Part shown: positions 1 to 9,210 of the stretch, piece by piece | How the letters are laid out: each line of letters opens with the position of its first letter | Position numbering within the stretch: position 1 is the first letter of the stretch | NCBI RefSeq assembly: GCF_036075115.1 | Contig: NZ_CP107958.1 | Location: forward strand, 8,866,001-8,930,000 | Direction of reading: 5' to 3' | Origin: Streptomyces sp. NBC_00377 | GTDB lineage: Bacteria > Actinomycetota > Actinomycetes > Streptomycetales > Streptomycetaceae | DNA: 64,000 nucleotides | Program-made: the position numbers and the translations under genes | The notes under the pieces: model-generated | What the model was told of the DNA's origin: nothing | The model's input: only the letters and a program-made list of their open reading frames with translations | The model's database searches: none

Positions 1-251
1 CCCCTTGGCGAAGGCCCCGGCTCGCTGCACCGGGCCCGGGCCCCGGCAGGCCGATGCGCGCGTGCATGAAGACGGGAGTGGTCGCCGTGCGGTTCCCCCT
101 GTGAGGCACGCAGGGCGGCGACGGCCCGGCAGGAACAGGCAGGAGAAGACGCAGCCTGCCCGGGTGCTGGGCGCCCGCCCGTGCCGATCGCGGTGACCGC
201 CGCCTCCGGCGTTCGAGAGCGGGGCGCAGGAGACCGGATCAACTCGGTGAT

Positions 252-887
252 CTACGAACGGATCTCCCATGCGATGCAGGTCCTGCCGGAAGAGTGCGTG
301 AAGGTGGTGGGCCAGTAGTGCATGAACGCAGTGCCCGTTTCCAGAGCGTCTGTCACGGCCTCGACGAACTCGGTCAGGCTCGAGCCCCAGAGAGTGCCCT
401 CCAGATCGCCGGAGCCGATACCCATCTCGAACACGTGTCCGTACGTGAGTCCCGGCCGGTGGTCGATGAACGCGACGCCTCCGTCGTTGGGCAGCGCGAA
501 GGGCACACACTGGTGCAGATGGCCGGCGACGTCCTCTTCGTCCGAAAACTCGGGATCGTCATTGTCCTCATGGAGCTCCACGAGAATCTCGTGCATCGAC
601 GCGATCTCAGCGGTGGAGACGAGCCGATGACTCAGCGGCAGAATGTCTCCGGCCGGGAAGACTTCTGACTCAGCTCCGATCTCCGGCTCGGCAACGCCGT
701 TTCTGCGCTCCAGCAACCTCCTGAGCTGGGGATGGAGGGCGAAGCCCAGCTGTTCTTCCACCTCGGCGATCTCAGCGGCGGTTGCCGGAGGCCGAAGCGC
801 GGCGTGATCCGCGGGCGAACGGGAAGCGAGCCACGATTCAAGGCGATCCCACGTCTGATCGAACGAGACAAGATCCGTCGATGTCAT
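252..887 (-). CDS. SMI1/KNR4 (SUKH) family protein
   Basis: This 211-residue protein has the SUKH pattern: an N-terminal segment with a leucine/arginine-rich helix and the RRLLERRNGV turn near residues 68-77, an acidic middle part, and a final strand-helix block around GTLWGSSLTEFVEAV. Such proteins are often immunity proteins against nuclease or other polymorphic toxins, or stand-alone members of unknown role. No toxin gene lies beside it. The ATG at 887 was chosen because sequence upstream of it loses family character. It is divergent from the protease fragment that begins about 35 bases away. The family call is firm; the role is open. Confidence 0.85.
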   Translation of the reverse strand: MTSTDLVSFDQTWDRLESWLASRSPADHAALRPPATAAEIAEVEEQLGFALHPQLRRLLERRNGVAEPEIGAESEVFPAGDILPLSHRLVSTAEIASMHEILVELHEDNDDPEFSDEEDVAGHLHQCVPFALPNDGGVAFIDHRPGLTYGHVFEMGIGSGDLEGTLWGSSLTEFVEAVTDALETGTAFMHYWPTTFTHSSGRTCIAWEIRS

Positions 888-918
888 GGGCAGAAGATAG
901 ACGGCGGGTCTGACAGCG

Positions 919-1200
919 AGGTTGCAGGATGGCAAGTTCCTCCGCTGGGAGCCGGGTACGGTCCTGAGGTACTGCGTCCTGCGCAGGACCTTCCCGGAGC
1001 GGGACTGGTACGAGTCGGTCGTCGAGAACATGCGGCATGCCGCCGGCGACTGGTCGGCGACCTGTGGCGTGCAGTTCGAGCACGTCGAGGCCGCCGACGA
1101 AAGCGATTCACTGCGGCCGCCGGAAGTCGTCTTCCCGGTACGGCATCTCGACTCAGGGGACCAGTTCATCGCTACCCGGGCAGCTTGGCGGGACGGCGCT
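919..1200 (+). pseudogene. Truncated M10-like (matrixin-type) metalloprotease fragment
   Basis: The translation carries the N-terminal strand pattern of small actinobacterial M10/M12-like proteases: a basic-aromatic start, LRYCVLRRTFPERDWYE, then AAGDWSATCGVQFEHV and FPVRHLDSGDQFIAT. The zinc-binding HExxH motif that should follow about 40 residues later is missing. The reading becomes nonsense near 1180 and runs into the convergent monooxygenase gene. No ATG or GTG with a good ribosome site is present; only a TTG at 922 is available. I read this as a remnant of a once secreted or cytoplasmic protease. Confidence 0.6.
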
Positions 1201-1228
1201 TGCCGCACCAGGAGGCGACTTCGGCTGG

Positions 1229-1609
1229 TCAGCCTGCTGTCGGGCTCCGCAGGGCCTGGGCTCGCATGAACCCGTGGCTCCGTTCCACTTTCGCGACGTG
1301 CAACGTGTAGCTCTGGTACCACTCGGCTCGCCCACGCTTTTGCGCTGCTCGGTGCTCGGCGTTGGTCCGCCACTCCGTGAGAGCGTCGGCGTCCCGGAAG
1401 TACCCGACGGTGATGCCCAGCCCGCCAGGAGTCTGCGCGTGGTCCATCCCCAGGAATCCCGGGACGTCCTTCACCAGGTCTTCCATGCGGGCGTTGGTCT
1501 CGCTGTAGCCGCTCTGTTCCTGGGCTCGCACCGTAGTGAAGACAGCTACATAGTAGGGGGGTTCATAGGCTTCGACGGGCGTGACAGAACCTTCCGGGTG
1601 ATCGCTCAT
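1229..1609 (-). CDS. Antibiotic biosynthesis monooxygenase (ABM) domain protein
   Basis: The 126-residue product is one ABM/dimeric alpha-beta-barrel domain. It opens with PPYYVAVFTTVRA, has the helix MEDLVKDVPGFLGMDHA, the strand GLGITVGYFRDADALTEW and the closing WYQSYTLHVAKVER. Family members are small cofactor-free oxygenases or heme/quinone-binding proteins; the substrate cannot be told here. The ATG at 1609 fits the domain start, although the frame is open further upstream. It sits alone on the minus strand between two decayed genes. Confidence 0.85.
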   Translation of the reverse strand: MSDHPEGSVTPVEAYEPPYYVAVFTTVRAQEQSGYSETNARMEDLVKDVPGFLGMDHAQTPGGLGITVGYFRDADALTEWRTNAEHRAAQKRGRAEWYQSYTLHVAKVERSHGFMRAQALRSPTAG

Positions 1610-1789
1610 GGCGTCACCGTAAGGCGGGACGTGCTCAACGATCCAGCGTCTTTCCGGACCGGAATACCTGAAGGATCGCGCTCCGGAGCCCGCCTCCATG
1701 ACAGGGCCACGGGCCTGCGCCGCCCAGTATGCGCCGTTGAGATCGACGGCGACGACGCTGCGCAAGCCCTCCGGGCGTTCCTTCGGGGC

Positions 1790-2030
1790 GGGAACCGCCG
1801 CGCCTCAGGCGTGCGAGCACGTCGACCAGGCCGTAGGCGCAGCGTGCGATCTCGCAGTTCGGCAGGGTAGACAGCTGCTCGACGGTCCGGATGACCCTGC
1901 CGTCGACGCGTTCGACGACCGAGAGGGGCACCCCGAGGACGTCGTCCGCGGACCCGAAGGCCACGACACGGGTCACCGGGACGTCACTGGCCGGCCGGCT
2001 GGGCGATGTCCAGCCCCGGGTGCCCGCGCA
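1790..2030 (-). pseudogene. Remnant of APH-type phosphotransferase (acyl-CoA dehydrogenase-associated kinase family)
   Basis: A stretch reading DVPVTRVVAFGSADDVLG, then a VVERVDGRVIRT segment and a LPNCEIARCAYGLVDVLARL helix matches the middle of the choline/aminoglycoside kinase-like family. Both ends are missing. There is no N-terminal nucleotide-binding segment, and the catalytic loop that should follow the LVDVLARL helix is lost in a frame change near 1790. The open frame continues on each side, but those parts do not resemble the family. It probably records a deletion. Confidence 0.5.
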
Positions 2031-2212
2031 CCAGCGGGTCCAAGCGGCGGACGTGGTCGTCCGGCTCACTGCCAGTCACAGGTTCCTGCCCTCGCAGGAT
2101 GCCGAAGGGGCGGCCATGCGGGCTGGGGCGAGCCGCGTCTGCGCTGCTGCGAAGCGCCCCCGCCCGACCGCTCCCACGGGTGGGGTGCGCTTCCCGCTGC
2201 TGGACGAGCGCT

Positions 2213-2968
2213 CTATCCGCCGTTGACGGCCGCCCCGTTCATGGCGGGGCCCAGGTCGGCCGGGGTGGACGTGGCGTTCGGCGGCGGGGCCAGAACGACC
2301 AGGGGCTGGCCGAGAGGCGGGACCGGCGGAGTCGTGTCGGCCTTGGGGAGCTTGGGCGGGGTGGTCTGGGTGAACAGTGTGGTGTCGAAGTCGACCAGGC
2401 CGGTCTTCTCCATCACCGTGATGTGGTCCAGGACGGTGTCGTTGGCCTGGTCGGCCAGGGCGCGCACCAGAGTGTTCTTCGTCGTCGAGCGCACCTTCGC
2501 CACGGTGTTGAAGATCGATCCGTGCGTCATGCGCAGGATGTTGGCGAAGTCGACGTCGAACTGCTTGCCCTGGTCGGCCTTGAGGGTGTTGACGAACCCT
2601 TCCTGCTGCGGACTGGCGATGTTGGGCAGGACGACGTTCAGCATCGGCGCGATCTTGCGGCAGGTCTCGTCCAGTGCCGCGTGTCCGTCGATCAGGTGCT
2701 GGCTGGCGGTGAGCACGCCTTTGCTCTGCCCCTTCTGGAGCCCGATCTGCCCGACCGGATGCTCCCACAGCCCGGCGGCCCGCACCGCCACCACGAAGGC
2801 GCGGTCGCTCTCGGTGAACGGCCCCCACTGGGTGTTCGCGATGAGCCGGTCGCCCGAGGTGGACACGGTGTCGAGCCCGAGCATCGAGGGGTAGGCGAGG
2901 GCGCTCACCGTGAGGGTCAAAGCACCACCCACGACGAGAGTGCCCAGCGTGTTTCTCGAAAGTGGCAC
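2213..2968 (-). CDS. DUF4142 domain-containing exported protein
   Basis: The product is 251 residues. An N-terminal hydrophobic stretch (residues about 6-25, LGTLVVGGALTLTVSALAY) is a signal or anchor. It is followed by a DUF4142 helical domain (about 45-185; conserved helices such as GLWEHPVGQIGLQKG, FDVDFANILRMTHGSIFNTVAKV and the closing DQANDTVLDHITVMEKTG) and a proline-rich tail. The family is ferritin-like in fold and of unknown function, often in the envelope. The GTG at 2968 was preferred because AGGAG lies six bases before it; an in-frame start at 3004 adds twelve residues without a better site. Confidence 0.85.
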   Translation of the reverse strand: MPLSRNTLGTLVVGGALTLTVSALAYPSMLGLDTVSTSGDRLIANTQWGPFTESDRAFVVAVRAAGLWEHPVGQIGLQKGQSKGVLTASQHLIDGHAALDETCRKIAPMLNVVLPNIASPQQEGFVNTLKADQGKQFDVDFANILRMTHGSIFNTVAKVRSTTKNTLVRALADQANDTVLDHITVMEKTGLVDFDTTLFTQTTPPKLPKADTTPPVPPLGQPLVVLAPPPNATSTPADLGPAMNGAAVNGG

Positions 2969-3042
2969 TGTTTCTCCTGCACGGTCGGGGAATCTGACGG
3001 TCACTCACTGCCCAGCCGGGGCCGTCGAAGACAAGTACGCGC

Positions 3043-4200
3043 GTGATGCCGTTCGGGCTCAACCCGTTCCATGAAAAGTTCAAGAGGAGGCAAAAGTCTG
3101 CCGTTGCCGGCCTCCCCGCCCTCGGCTCGCCCTTCGAACGAGGCGAGCGGGGCGATCCGGAAGTGGGCCGGCGTCTGCTGCGGGTGAGTGACAAGGGGGA
3201 CACGCGGGAGCGGCGTGCCGAGCACGTCCCGTTGGCCGGCAGCAGTGTCTACGACGAGGTTCTGCGCACCCAGAAGCTGGTGCGGGCGCCGGGGGAGGTG
3301 GGGGGGGCAGCGGGTGCTGGCCCCGGTCACCAACCGGGGCGACACCATCGGGGTGCTGGAGCTGTTCCTCACCCAGGTCACGAAGGACGTGCTGGAGCAG
3401 GTCGAGGAGGCGGCGCACGCGCTGGCGTACATCATCGTCACCGACCGCCGTTTCACCGACCTGTACCACTGGGGCAACCGCACACCTCGGTCAGTCTGGC
3501 CGTGGAGACCCAGCGCCAGCTGCTGCCCTCGGCCTCCTCCTGCGAGGCCGCCGAGTTCGATCTCGCCGGCGCGCTGGTCCCGGCCTCCGACATCGCCGGC
3601 GACACCTACGACTACTCCCTCGACCAGGACACCCTGCACCTGTCCGTCACCGACGCCATGGGCCATGACGTCGACGCCTCGCTGATGGCGACCCTGCTGG
3701 TCAACGCCTCGCGCGGCGCCCGCCGTGCCGGAGCGGACCTCGCCGAGCAGGCCCGTCAAACCCATCAGGCGCTCGTCGACCACGGCCGTGCGGACCTTTG
3801 CCACCGGCCAGCTCGTGCGCCTGTCCCCGGACGGCAGCCGCGCCCAGCTCGTCAACGCCGGCCACCCCTGGCCGCTGCGGCTGCGCGACGGCAGGGTCGA
3901 CGAACTGCACCTGGTGGTCAATCTGCCCTTCGGTGTGACCTGGCAGGGCGCCTATCGGGTGCAGGACCTGGATCTGCGTCCCGGCGACCGTCTCCTGCTG
4001 CACACCGACGGGATGCAGGAACGCGAGGCGGAGTGCGTCGATCTGCCCGCCCTCCTGCGTGACACCGCCGCCGAGCATCCGCGCGAGGTAGTGCGCGCCA
4101 CGGTGGGCGCGGTCGCCGACGCCTACGGCGGCCACCAGCCCAAGGACGACGCCACCGTCCTGCGCCTCGACTGGCACGGTCCCCGCGCGAGGGCCCCCGT
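3043..4200 (+). pseudogene. Frameshifted SpoIIE-family PP2C phosphatase (GAF-SpoIIE)
   Basis: Three reading frames must be joined to recover one protein. About 3180-3300 gives a GAF-like start with EHVPLAGSSVYDEV. About 3310-3480 continues in another frame with LAPVTNRGDTIGVLELFL. About 3485-3780 returns to the first frame with the phosphatase core (ASDIAGDTYDYSL, VTDAMGHDVDASL). From about 3790 a third frame gives TFATGQLV, AQLVNAGHPWPL, LLLHTDGMQERE and PKDDATVLRLDW. The breaks fall at a run of eight G (about 3299-3308), near 3482 and near 3785. The metal-binding Asp residues are still readable. Such proteins act in partner-switching control of sigma factors. The lost frames argue for a pseudogene, though sequencing error at the G run cannot be excluded. 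Confidence 0.7.
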
Positions 4201-4245
4201 CAGGCCGCCTCGTCCGGGGAATACCGGCAGGGAGCCAGAGGCGTT

Positions 4246-4506
4246 GGGAACTCGCCTGCGGTCGACGCCCCCGCGACGGTCGACCCGGCCATCGGTGTTC
4301 TCCTCGCGGTTCACGGCGTTTCGCAGGCCGCTGCCCTCGACGTGCTGCGCGAAGTCTCCCGGCGCACCGACATCGACCTGCGTGCGGTCGCGGAAGCCGT
4401 GCTCGCTCAGGCGTCGGGGCATCCGCTGCCGGAACCGGTGGGCCCGGAACTGGACGCGGCGGTGCGACGCCGCAAAGCGGGAGACGCGCCGGAGGAGCCC
4501 GGGTAG
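4246..4506 (+). pseudogene. ANTAR-domain protein remnant
   Basis: The frame ending at the TAG at 4506 encodes an ANTAR RNA-binding domain: VDPAIGVLLAVHGVSQ, ALDVLREVSRRTDIDLRAVAE, then a GHPLPEPVGPELDAAVRRR tail, the layout seen in small Streptomyces ANTAR proteins. Such domains bind paired hairpins in nascent RNA and act as antiterminators. No start codon or ribosome site precedes it; the frame runs back into the phosphatase remnant. I take it as the C-terminal part of a gene that lost its 5' end. Confidence 0.6.
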
Positions 4507-4527
4507 GGGAGGTGCCTCTCCGGGCGG

Positions 4528-4800
4528 GTGGCCGGCCGGCTCGCGGAGATCCAGTACACCCTGGGTGAAGGGCCGGGCACGGAGGCTGTCCGGTTGCGGG
4601 CGCCGGTCTTCGCGGCGGCCGATCCGACGCGGGCCCCGGACACCCGACCGTTGGCCGCTGTTCTCCGTCCAGGCGACCGGGGCGGGCGCTTGGGCCGTGT
4701 TCTCGCTGCCGTTGACGGATTCGGGGGAGCCCTGGGCGCCCTGGACGGGATCCCCACGCACGGGAGGTGGATCCTCACGCACGGGAGGCGGCCCGTGCCC
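4528..4800 (+). pseudogene. GAF-domain protein remnant
   Basis: A GTG at 4528 opens a frame reading LAEIQYTLGEGPGTEA and LRAPVFAAADP, the signature of the GAF domain of actinobacterial GAF-ANTAR regulators. The next conserved block, RWPLFSVQATGAGAWAVFSLPL, is in another frame (about 4645-4710), and GALGALDGIPTHGRW returns to the first. At least two frameshifts therefore break it. It directly follows the ANTAR fragment; the usual order (GAF before ANTAR) is reversed, so the two are probably remains of separate genes. Confidence 0.55.
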
Positions 4801-5087
4801 ACGCCGGGTCGGCGGCCGGGGCGCCACGCGGGCGGTTTCCCGGCATGCGACGCTCCGTCACCTCGTCGTCGTACTCGGGCACCGTTCCAGCAGGGCGACC
4901 CTGTGGTCCCGGGCCGCCGCGGCGTCTGCTGAGCGCACCCGGCCCACTGCCCGCCGGTCCGCCACACCTCTACCCGCACGTCCTGTGTCACCTCCTCCGA
5001 CCGCGCCCGGTAGCCTGCGCGACCACGGTCGCCCGTGGGCTGTCCGCACCCAGCTCGCTCGGAGTGATGCGCGGCTGGGCGAGTGCG

Positions 5088-5453
5088 TCAGGTGGAGACG
5101 GTGGCGACGGGTTCGAGGCCGTAGGTGCGGGCGTAGCCGTTCTCGGTGCCGACGAGGAGGTCGACGACCTCGAAGTAGCGATCCCAGAAGGGGGTTTCGC
5201 GCAGGGCGTCGACCAGGAGCTGGTAGGCGTGGTGGTCCACGGCTTCCCACACCCAGACATCGGTGACGCGAGCGGAGTAGAACTCTGTGTCGTAGAAGCG
5301 TGACCGGACGCCGGTGGTCTTCGCCTCGATGGCCGGCAGGACCTGGGTGGTGAAGGCGTCGACGCGCTCCTCGACGGTCAGAGAGAGCCACTCGGGGGTG
5401 GTCTTGACCAGCATGAACGCGGTGACCGGCGGTTCGGACTTCTCAACGGACAA
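5088..5453 (-). CDS. Darcynin family protein
   Basis: This 121-residue protein matches darcynins along its length: TAFMLVKTTPEWLSL at the start, then FYDTEFYSARVTDVWVWE, YQLLVDALRETPFWDRYFEVV and a terminal NGYARTYGLEP. The family has no established function. The start is taken as TTG at 5453: GGGAGG lies five bases before it, and the frame further upstream lacks similarity. The following gene on the same strand lies upstream (5526-6419), so the two may be cotranscribed. Confidence 0.85.
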   Translation of the reverse strand: MSVEKSEPPVTAFMLVKTTPEWLSLTVEERVDAFTTQVLPAIEAKTTGVRSRFYDTEFYSARVTDVWVWEAVDHHAYQLLVDALRETPFWDRYFEVVDLLVGTENGYARTYGLEPVATVST

Positions 5454-5525
5454 AGGGTGCCTCCCATGGGGCGGGTGGATGTGGTTCGCCGGGCTCCATG
5501 GAGTGCCGGCGCCGGACAATGGGCT

Positions 5526-6419
5526 TCAGAACACGACGGCGGGCCTGAGGGTCCGGGCGCACCACTCACCGAAGCCGGTGGGGGAGGTCGTGTCCGGGGT
5601 GCGGGCGACGCCGGCGTCGAGGCCCGCGTCCTTGGCCCGCTTCATGTCGACCACGCCCTGGACGAACGCCTCGTCGAGGCCGTGGCCGACGAGGGTGGTG
5701 TACAGCTCGTCGAGCGACCGGCGTTCGTAGCGGACGGGGCGGCCGAGCTGCTCCGTCATGATGCGCGCGAGATCGTTGGGGGAGAGATCCCGCGGTCCGA
5801 GGACCGGGACGCTGCCGGTGCCGGTCCACGAGCGGTCCAGCAGCAGGCCGGCGGCGACGGCCGCGATGTCGGCGACAGCGACGAAGGGGGTCTTGCGGTC
5901 GGCGTCGAGGGTGTCGGTGAAGACGCCCTCCTCACGGATCGAGTCGGACTCCTCCAGGAGGTTCTCGAAGAAGGACGGGTTGGCCAGGGCCCGGTAGGCG
6001 ACGCCGGTGCCCGCGATGAGGTCGTCCATCGCGAGGGAGGCGGTGACGAGGCCGGCCCGGTCGGCGAGCGGGGTGCCGCGGCCGAGCGCGGAGACGCCGA
6101 CGACATGGCCGACGCCGTGGGCGGTGAGCGCCTTGGCGGCGGGCCGGGTGAAACCGCTGTAGGCGTCCTGCGGGGTCAGGGAGCCATCCGGGGGGACGAG
6201 CCAGAAGACGGCGTCGGCACCCTCGAACGCCCGGTCGACGACCCCGGCCTCCGCGTGCGAGCCGGTGACCACCTCCACGCGGCCGCGCACCGCGTCGGGA
6301 AGCCGGGCGGGATCGCGCACGATCACGCGCAGTTCCTCGCCCGCGGCGGGGGCGGACTCCAGGAGCCGGGAGAGCAGGTGCCGGCCGATGTTCCCGGTCG
6401 GAGCAGTGATGACGATCAT
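5526..6419 (-). CDS. NmrA-like / NAD(P)H-binding oxidoreductase
   Basis: The 297-residue product begins with a Rossmann strand and the glycine motif TGNIGRHLL (residues 8-16). It continues with VIVRDPARLPD for cofactor selection, GADAVFWLVPPD, and an AYRALANPSFFENLL segment typical of atypical SDR proteins of the NmrA/HSCARG type. The classical SDR Tyr-x-x-x-Lys pair is not evident. Members act as redox sensors or quinone/other reductases. It is divergent from a LysR regulator with about 107 bases between, which makes LysR the likely controller. Confidence 0.9.
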   Translation of the reverse strand: MIVITAPTGNIGRHLLSRLLESAPAAGEELRVIVRDPARLPDAVRGRVEVVTGSHAEAGVVDRAFEGADAVFWLVPPDGSLTPQDAYSGFTRPAAKALTAHGVGHVVGVSALGRGTPLADRAGLVTASLAMDDLIAGTGVAYRALANPSFFENLLEESDSIREEGVFTDTLDADRKTPFVAVADIAAVAAGLLLDRSWTGTGSVPVLGPRDLSPNDLARIMTEQLGRPVRYERRSLDELYTTLVGHGLDEAFVQGVVDMKRAKDAGLDAGVARTPDTTSPTGFGEWCARTLRPAVVF

Positions 6420-6526
6420 GAAAACCTCGCAGGTCGTGCCGGTTCGGTACGTCCCTCATCCTGCTGAGGCTCTCCGTGCTGCCACAATGGGAACTTCGGC
6501 ACGCAATCATTGACTGAAATGGAATA

Positions 6527-7474
6527 ATGCTGGTGAGCAGCCCGGATCCGGTCATCGACGCCAATCTCGCCATTGCGCTGGACGCTCTGCTGGCCGAGCA
6601 CAGCGTGACCCGCGCCGCCGCAAGGCTGCACACCTCACCCGCCGCCATGAGCCGCACCCTCGCCCGTCTGCGCCGCATCCTCCAGGACCCCCTCCTGGTC
6701 CGGGCCGGACAGACCATGGTTCCCACCCCACGCGCCCAGGCCCTGCGCGAGGAAGCCGCCACGGTGGTACGCAGCCTCGGAGCACTGCTCAGCCCCGGTG
6801 TGAACGTCGACCCCGCCGGCCTGCGCAGCACCTTCACCCTGCAAGCCGCGGACCTGGTCGGCGCGGCGCTGGCGCCCGGGCTGCTGCAACTGGCGCAGCG
6901 GGAGGCGCCCGGGGTCTCGTTCCGGATCCGGGCCGAAGAACTGGAGGCCGGCCCCGCACTGCGCGACGGACGGATCGACCTGGAGATCGGAGCCATCGAC
7001 CACGTGGACCCCGAAACCCAGGTCGAAGAACTGGTCAGCCTGCGCATGGTCGCGGGCGTCCGGCCCGGCCATCCGCTCACCGAAGGGACGCTCACCCCGG
7101 CCCGGCTCGCTGCGGCCCCACACGTCGCGGTCAGCCGCCGCGGCCGGTTCACCGGCCCCCTCGACACCGCTCTGGCCGAGCAGAGTCTCCGACGGAGGGT
7201 CAGCGTCGTCCTCCCCAGTCACCTGGCCGCGATGACCCTCGCCTCTCGCAGCGACATCGTCTGCCTCGTACCCGTCGCATCGCCCGGTGCCGCCCCCTCA
7301 CCTCTCACCCATGACGCCAGGGCCCTCGGACTGCACCTCCTCGACATCCCCCTCGAACTGCCTCCGCTGACCATCGGCATGGCCTGGCACCCCCGGCACA
7401 CGGCCGACGGTGCCCACCACTGGCTCCGCAACACCGTCCGCCGGATCCTCTGCACGCCGGACAACAGCCTCTGA
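6527..7474 (+). CDS. LysR-family transcriptional regulator
   Basis: The 315-residue protein has an N-terminal winged helix-turn-helix (about residues 10-68: LAIALDALLAEHSVTRAAARL, SPAAMSRTLARLRRILQDPLLVR, PTPRA) and a periplasmic-binding-like effector domain (about 95-305). It is transcribed away from the NmrA-like gene, the usual arrangement for a LysR regulator and its target. The ATG at 6527 has only a weak purine stretch before it; a GTG two codons later is also possible. The inducer is unknown. Confidence 0.93.
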   Translation: MLVSSPDPVIDANLAIALDALLAEHSVTRAAARLHTSPAAMSRTLARLRRILQDPLLVRAGQTMVPTPRAQALREEAATVVRSLGALLSPGVNVDPAGLRSTFTLQAADLVGAALAPGLLQLAQREAPGVSFRIRAEELEAGPALRDGRIDLEIGAIDHVDPETQVEELVSLRMVAGVRPGHPLTEGTLTPARLAAAPHVAVSRRGRFTGPLDTALAEQSLRRRVSVVLPSHLAAMTLASRSDIVCLVPVASPGAAPSPLTHDARALGLHLLDIPLELPPLTIGMAWHPRHTADGAHHWLRNTVRRILCTPDNSL

Positions 7475-7956
7475 GGCCACCGCGGCGAACGCGATCGACA
7501 CTCGGTGATCATCGCGTCGAAGCCGGTGTCGGTGCCGCCGATGCCGTTGGTGACCCGTCTGTGAGATGGCCGGAACGCGTGGCCCCCACGATGGAGTCGG
7601 CGCCCTGCGGGTCGAGGTCGCCGAGAACCTCTACGACCGCGAAGTGGTCTCCCATCCCGGACGGGCATCCCAGGCTCCCTTGTTTTTGCAGGTCAAGGCG
7701 GTGGGATCATCCCACTGTTGCAGGTTGGGCGGTGGCTGTTGTCCCAGGCCCACGAGGCAGCCGATGCTGTGGCTGTCGCACCGGCTGAAGCGGCCGACCA
7801 CCCCACAGCGTCACGACACCTCGCCTCCCCTGTCCGCTGGGACACCCGTCTCCGGCGACAGCCGGCACGCACCTTGATCCGCGGTAACAGGCCGCGGACA
7901 CCTGCGACTTCATACCGATCTGAAGACCTCATACCGATCAGAAAAGGAACACCCCT
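7475..7956. other. Region without a supported gene (7475-7956)
   Basis: About 480 bases separate the LysR gene from the DUF4232 gene. A short minus-strand stretch (about 7500-7655) looks like worn coding sequence: one frame gives GDHFAVVEVLGDLDPQGAD and a neighbouring frame gives NGIGGTDTGFDAMITE. I cannot name the family. The rest shows only the direct repeat at 7910-7942. Confidence 0.4.
7910..7942 (+). repeat. Direct repeat in DUF4232 promoter region
   Basis: The 14-base words TCATACCGATCTGA (7910-7923) and TCATACCGATCAGA (7929-7942) differ at one position and start 19 bases apart, just upstream of the ribosome site (AAAAGGA) of the next gene. They may be two regulator half-sites, or a duplication. 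Confidence 0.6.
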
Positions 7957-8577
7957 ATGAACGTGAAGTCCTCTGCGGGCCGCCGTGTGGCCGTGGCCGC
8001 GGGTCTCGTCCTTGCCCTCGGGTGCGGAGTGTCGGCACAGGCCTCCGCCACCGGCCCGCGGACGATCACCGCCAAGACCTACGATGCGGCGGCGCACCGC
8101 TCGGGAGGCACCGCCGCCAAGGCCGCCACCATCGCCGTCTGCTCCCAGGACGTGCTCGGAGTGTCCGCCGTGAAGGAGCCAGCGGACAGCAAGACGGCCA
8201 GGCACCTCCTCCTGATCGTCCAGAACGCCGGCGACAAGAAGTGCAACCTCTATCGCCACCCCCTGGTGCGACTTGGCGCCGACGCCCGGACCACGGTTCC
8301 TGTGATCAAGGAGAGCGACCCGAACCCCGGCGTGCCCGTCACCCTCGCTCCGGGTGAAGAGGCGTATGCCGCTCTGCTCGTCAGTGGTGGCGCCAGGGAC
8401 GAGTACGAGGCCAAGAGCATCACCCTCAGCCTCCAGGGCCGCACGGTCGGCAGCAGCGCGGGCAAGCCGATCGATGTCCCCATGCCGGCCCCCACGTTGT
8501 ACGCGGACGACGGCCAGCTGGTCACCTACTGGACGACTGCTTCCGGCTTCGCCCTGGATTTCATCATGTCGAAGTGA
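7957..8577 (+). CDS. Secreted DUF4232 domain protein
   Basis: The 206-residue product has a Sec signal peptide (basic start, hydrophobic core VAVAAGLVLALGCGVSAQA, likely cut near residue 33) and one DUF4232 beta-sandwich domain (about 58-200). The domain has ICSQDVL-like and KKCNLYRHPLVRL segments with two cysteines likely to form a disulfide, plus a VTLAPGEEAYAALLV strand. The function is unknown; the family is common in exported actinobacterial proteins. An AAAAGGAA site precedes the ATG. Confidence 0.9.
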   Translation: MNVKSSAGRRVAVAAGLVLALGCGVSAQASATGPRTITAKTYDAAAHRSGGTAAKAATIAVCSQDVLGVSAVKEPADSKTARHLLLIVQNAGDKKCNLYRHPLVRLGADARTTVPVIKESDPNPGVPVTLAPGEEAYAALLVSGGARDEYEAKSITLSLQGRTVGSSAGKPIDVPMPAPTLYADDGQLVTYWTTASGFALDFIMSK

Positions 8578-8832
8578 CAGACCTCGATCGGGCCCGGCAG
8601 GCGGGGAGAGGCCGATCAGCGATCGGCGGATTCTCCGCCTGGCCGGCAGGAACGTCCGAGGCATGCAGCGGAGCTGCGCGGGCCGAGTCCGGACGGGACG
8701 ATCCGTAAATGCCTTCAGGGCGTGGGGAGTTCCGGCAGCGGCACCCGCGCACTCCAGGGCTATGCTCCCGCCTGTCATGTCCGTCGCCACTCAGGGACGG
8801 ACTTGAACAGTTCACCCGTTTATGGAGGTTTG

Positions 8833-9210
8833 ATGAAGTCCGTCATTCGTAAAGTCGCAGACTTGACGGCGGTGACCGTGGCCGTCGCGGCCATGTCGTT
8901 GGCCGGCGCGTCCGGCGCCCACGCGGAGGCCCCCACCCTGGGCTGCCCGTACCCCTGGGTCTGCTTCTACGTGGACAACGACGCCCTGCTCGCAGGCACG
9001 CCGATGTCGAAGTATCAGGACGTCACCAGTGGCTTTCAGGCGGTCACGCCCCGGCCGCACTACGGGGTCATGAACACCCGGAATGACGACGTGGTGTATC
9101 TGCGGCTCCAGGGCGGGGGCTCGATCTGCCTTCCGCCGAACCACTCGACCGTGTTCGCCAGCTCAGCCGTCGTCAACGGGATAAAGATCTCCAGCAGCTC
9201 CACCTGCTGA
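8833..9210 (+). CDS. Small secreted protein, peptidase inhibitor I36-like
   Basis: The 125-residue precursor has a signal peptide (residues 1-32, ending SGAHAE). The mature part is cysteine-poor: a CPYPWVCFYVDND opening, SKYQDVTSGFQ, and VMNTRNDDVVYLRL, ending in a lone cysteine. The opening CP-x-x-x-VCFY and the DVTSGFQ block resemble the family I36 (SMI-like) inhibitors common in Streptomyces. The ATG at 8833 follows GGAGG by four bases. Inhibitor activity is an inference from resemblance only. Confidence 0.75.
   Translation: MKSVIRKVADLTAVTVAVAAMSLAGASGAHAEAPTLGCPYPWVCFYVDNDALLAGTPMSKYQDVTSGFQAVTPRPHYGVMNTRNDDVVYLRLQGGGSICLPPNHSTVFASSAVVNGIKISSSSTC

Noticed and set aside
1..251. A short plus-strand frame at the window's left edge
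   Set aside because: No ribosome site, no family resemblance and too short to judge.
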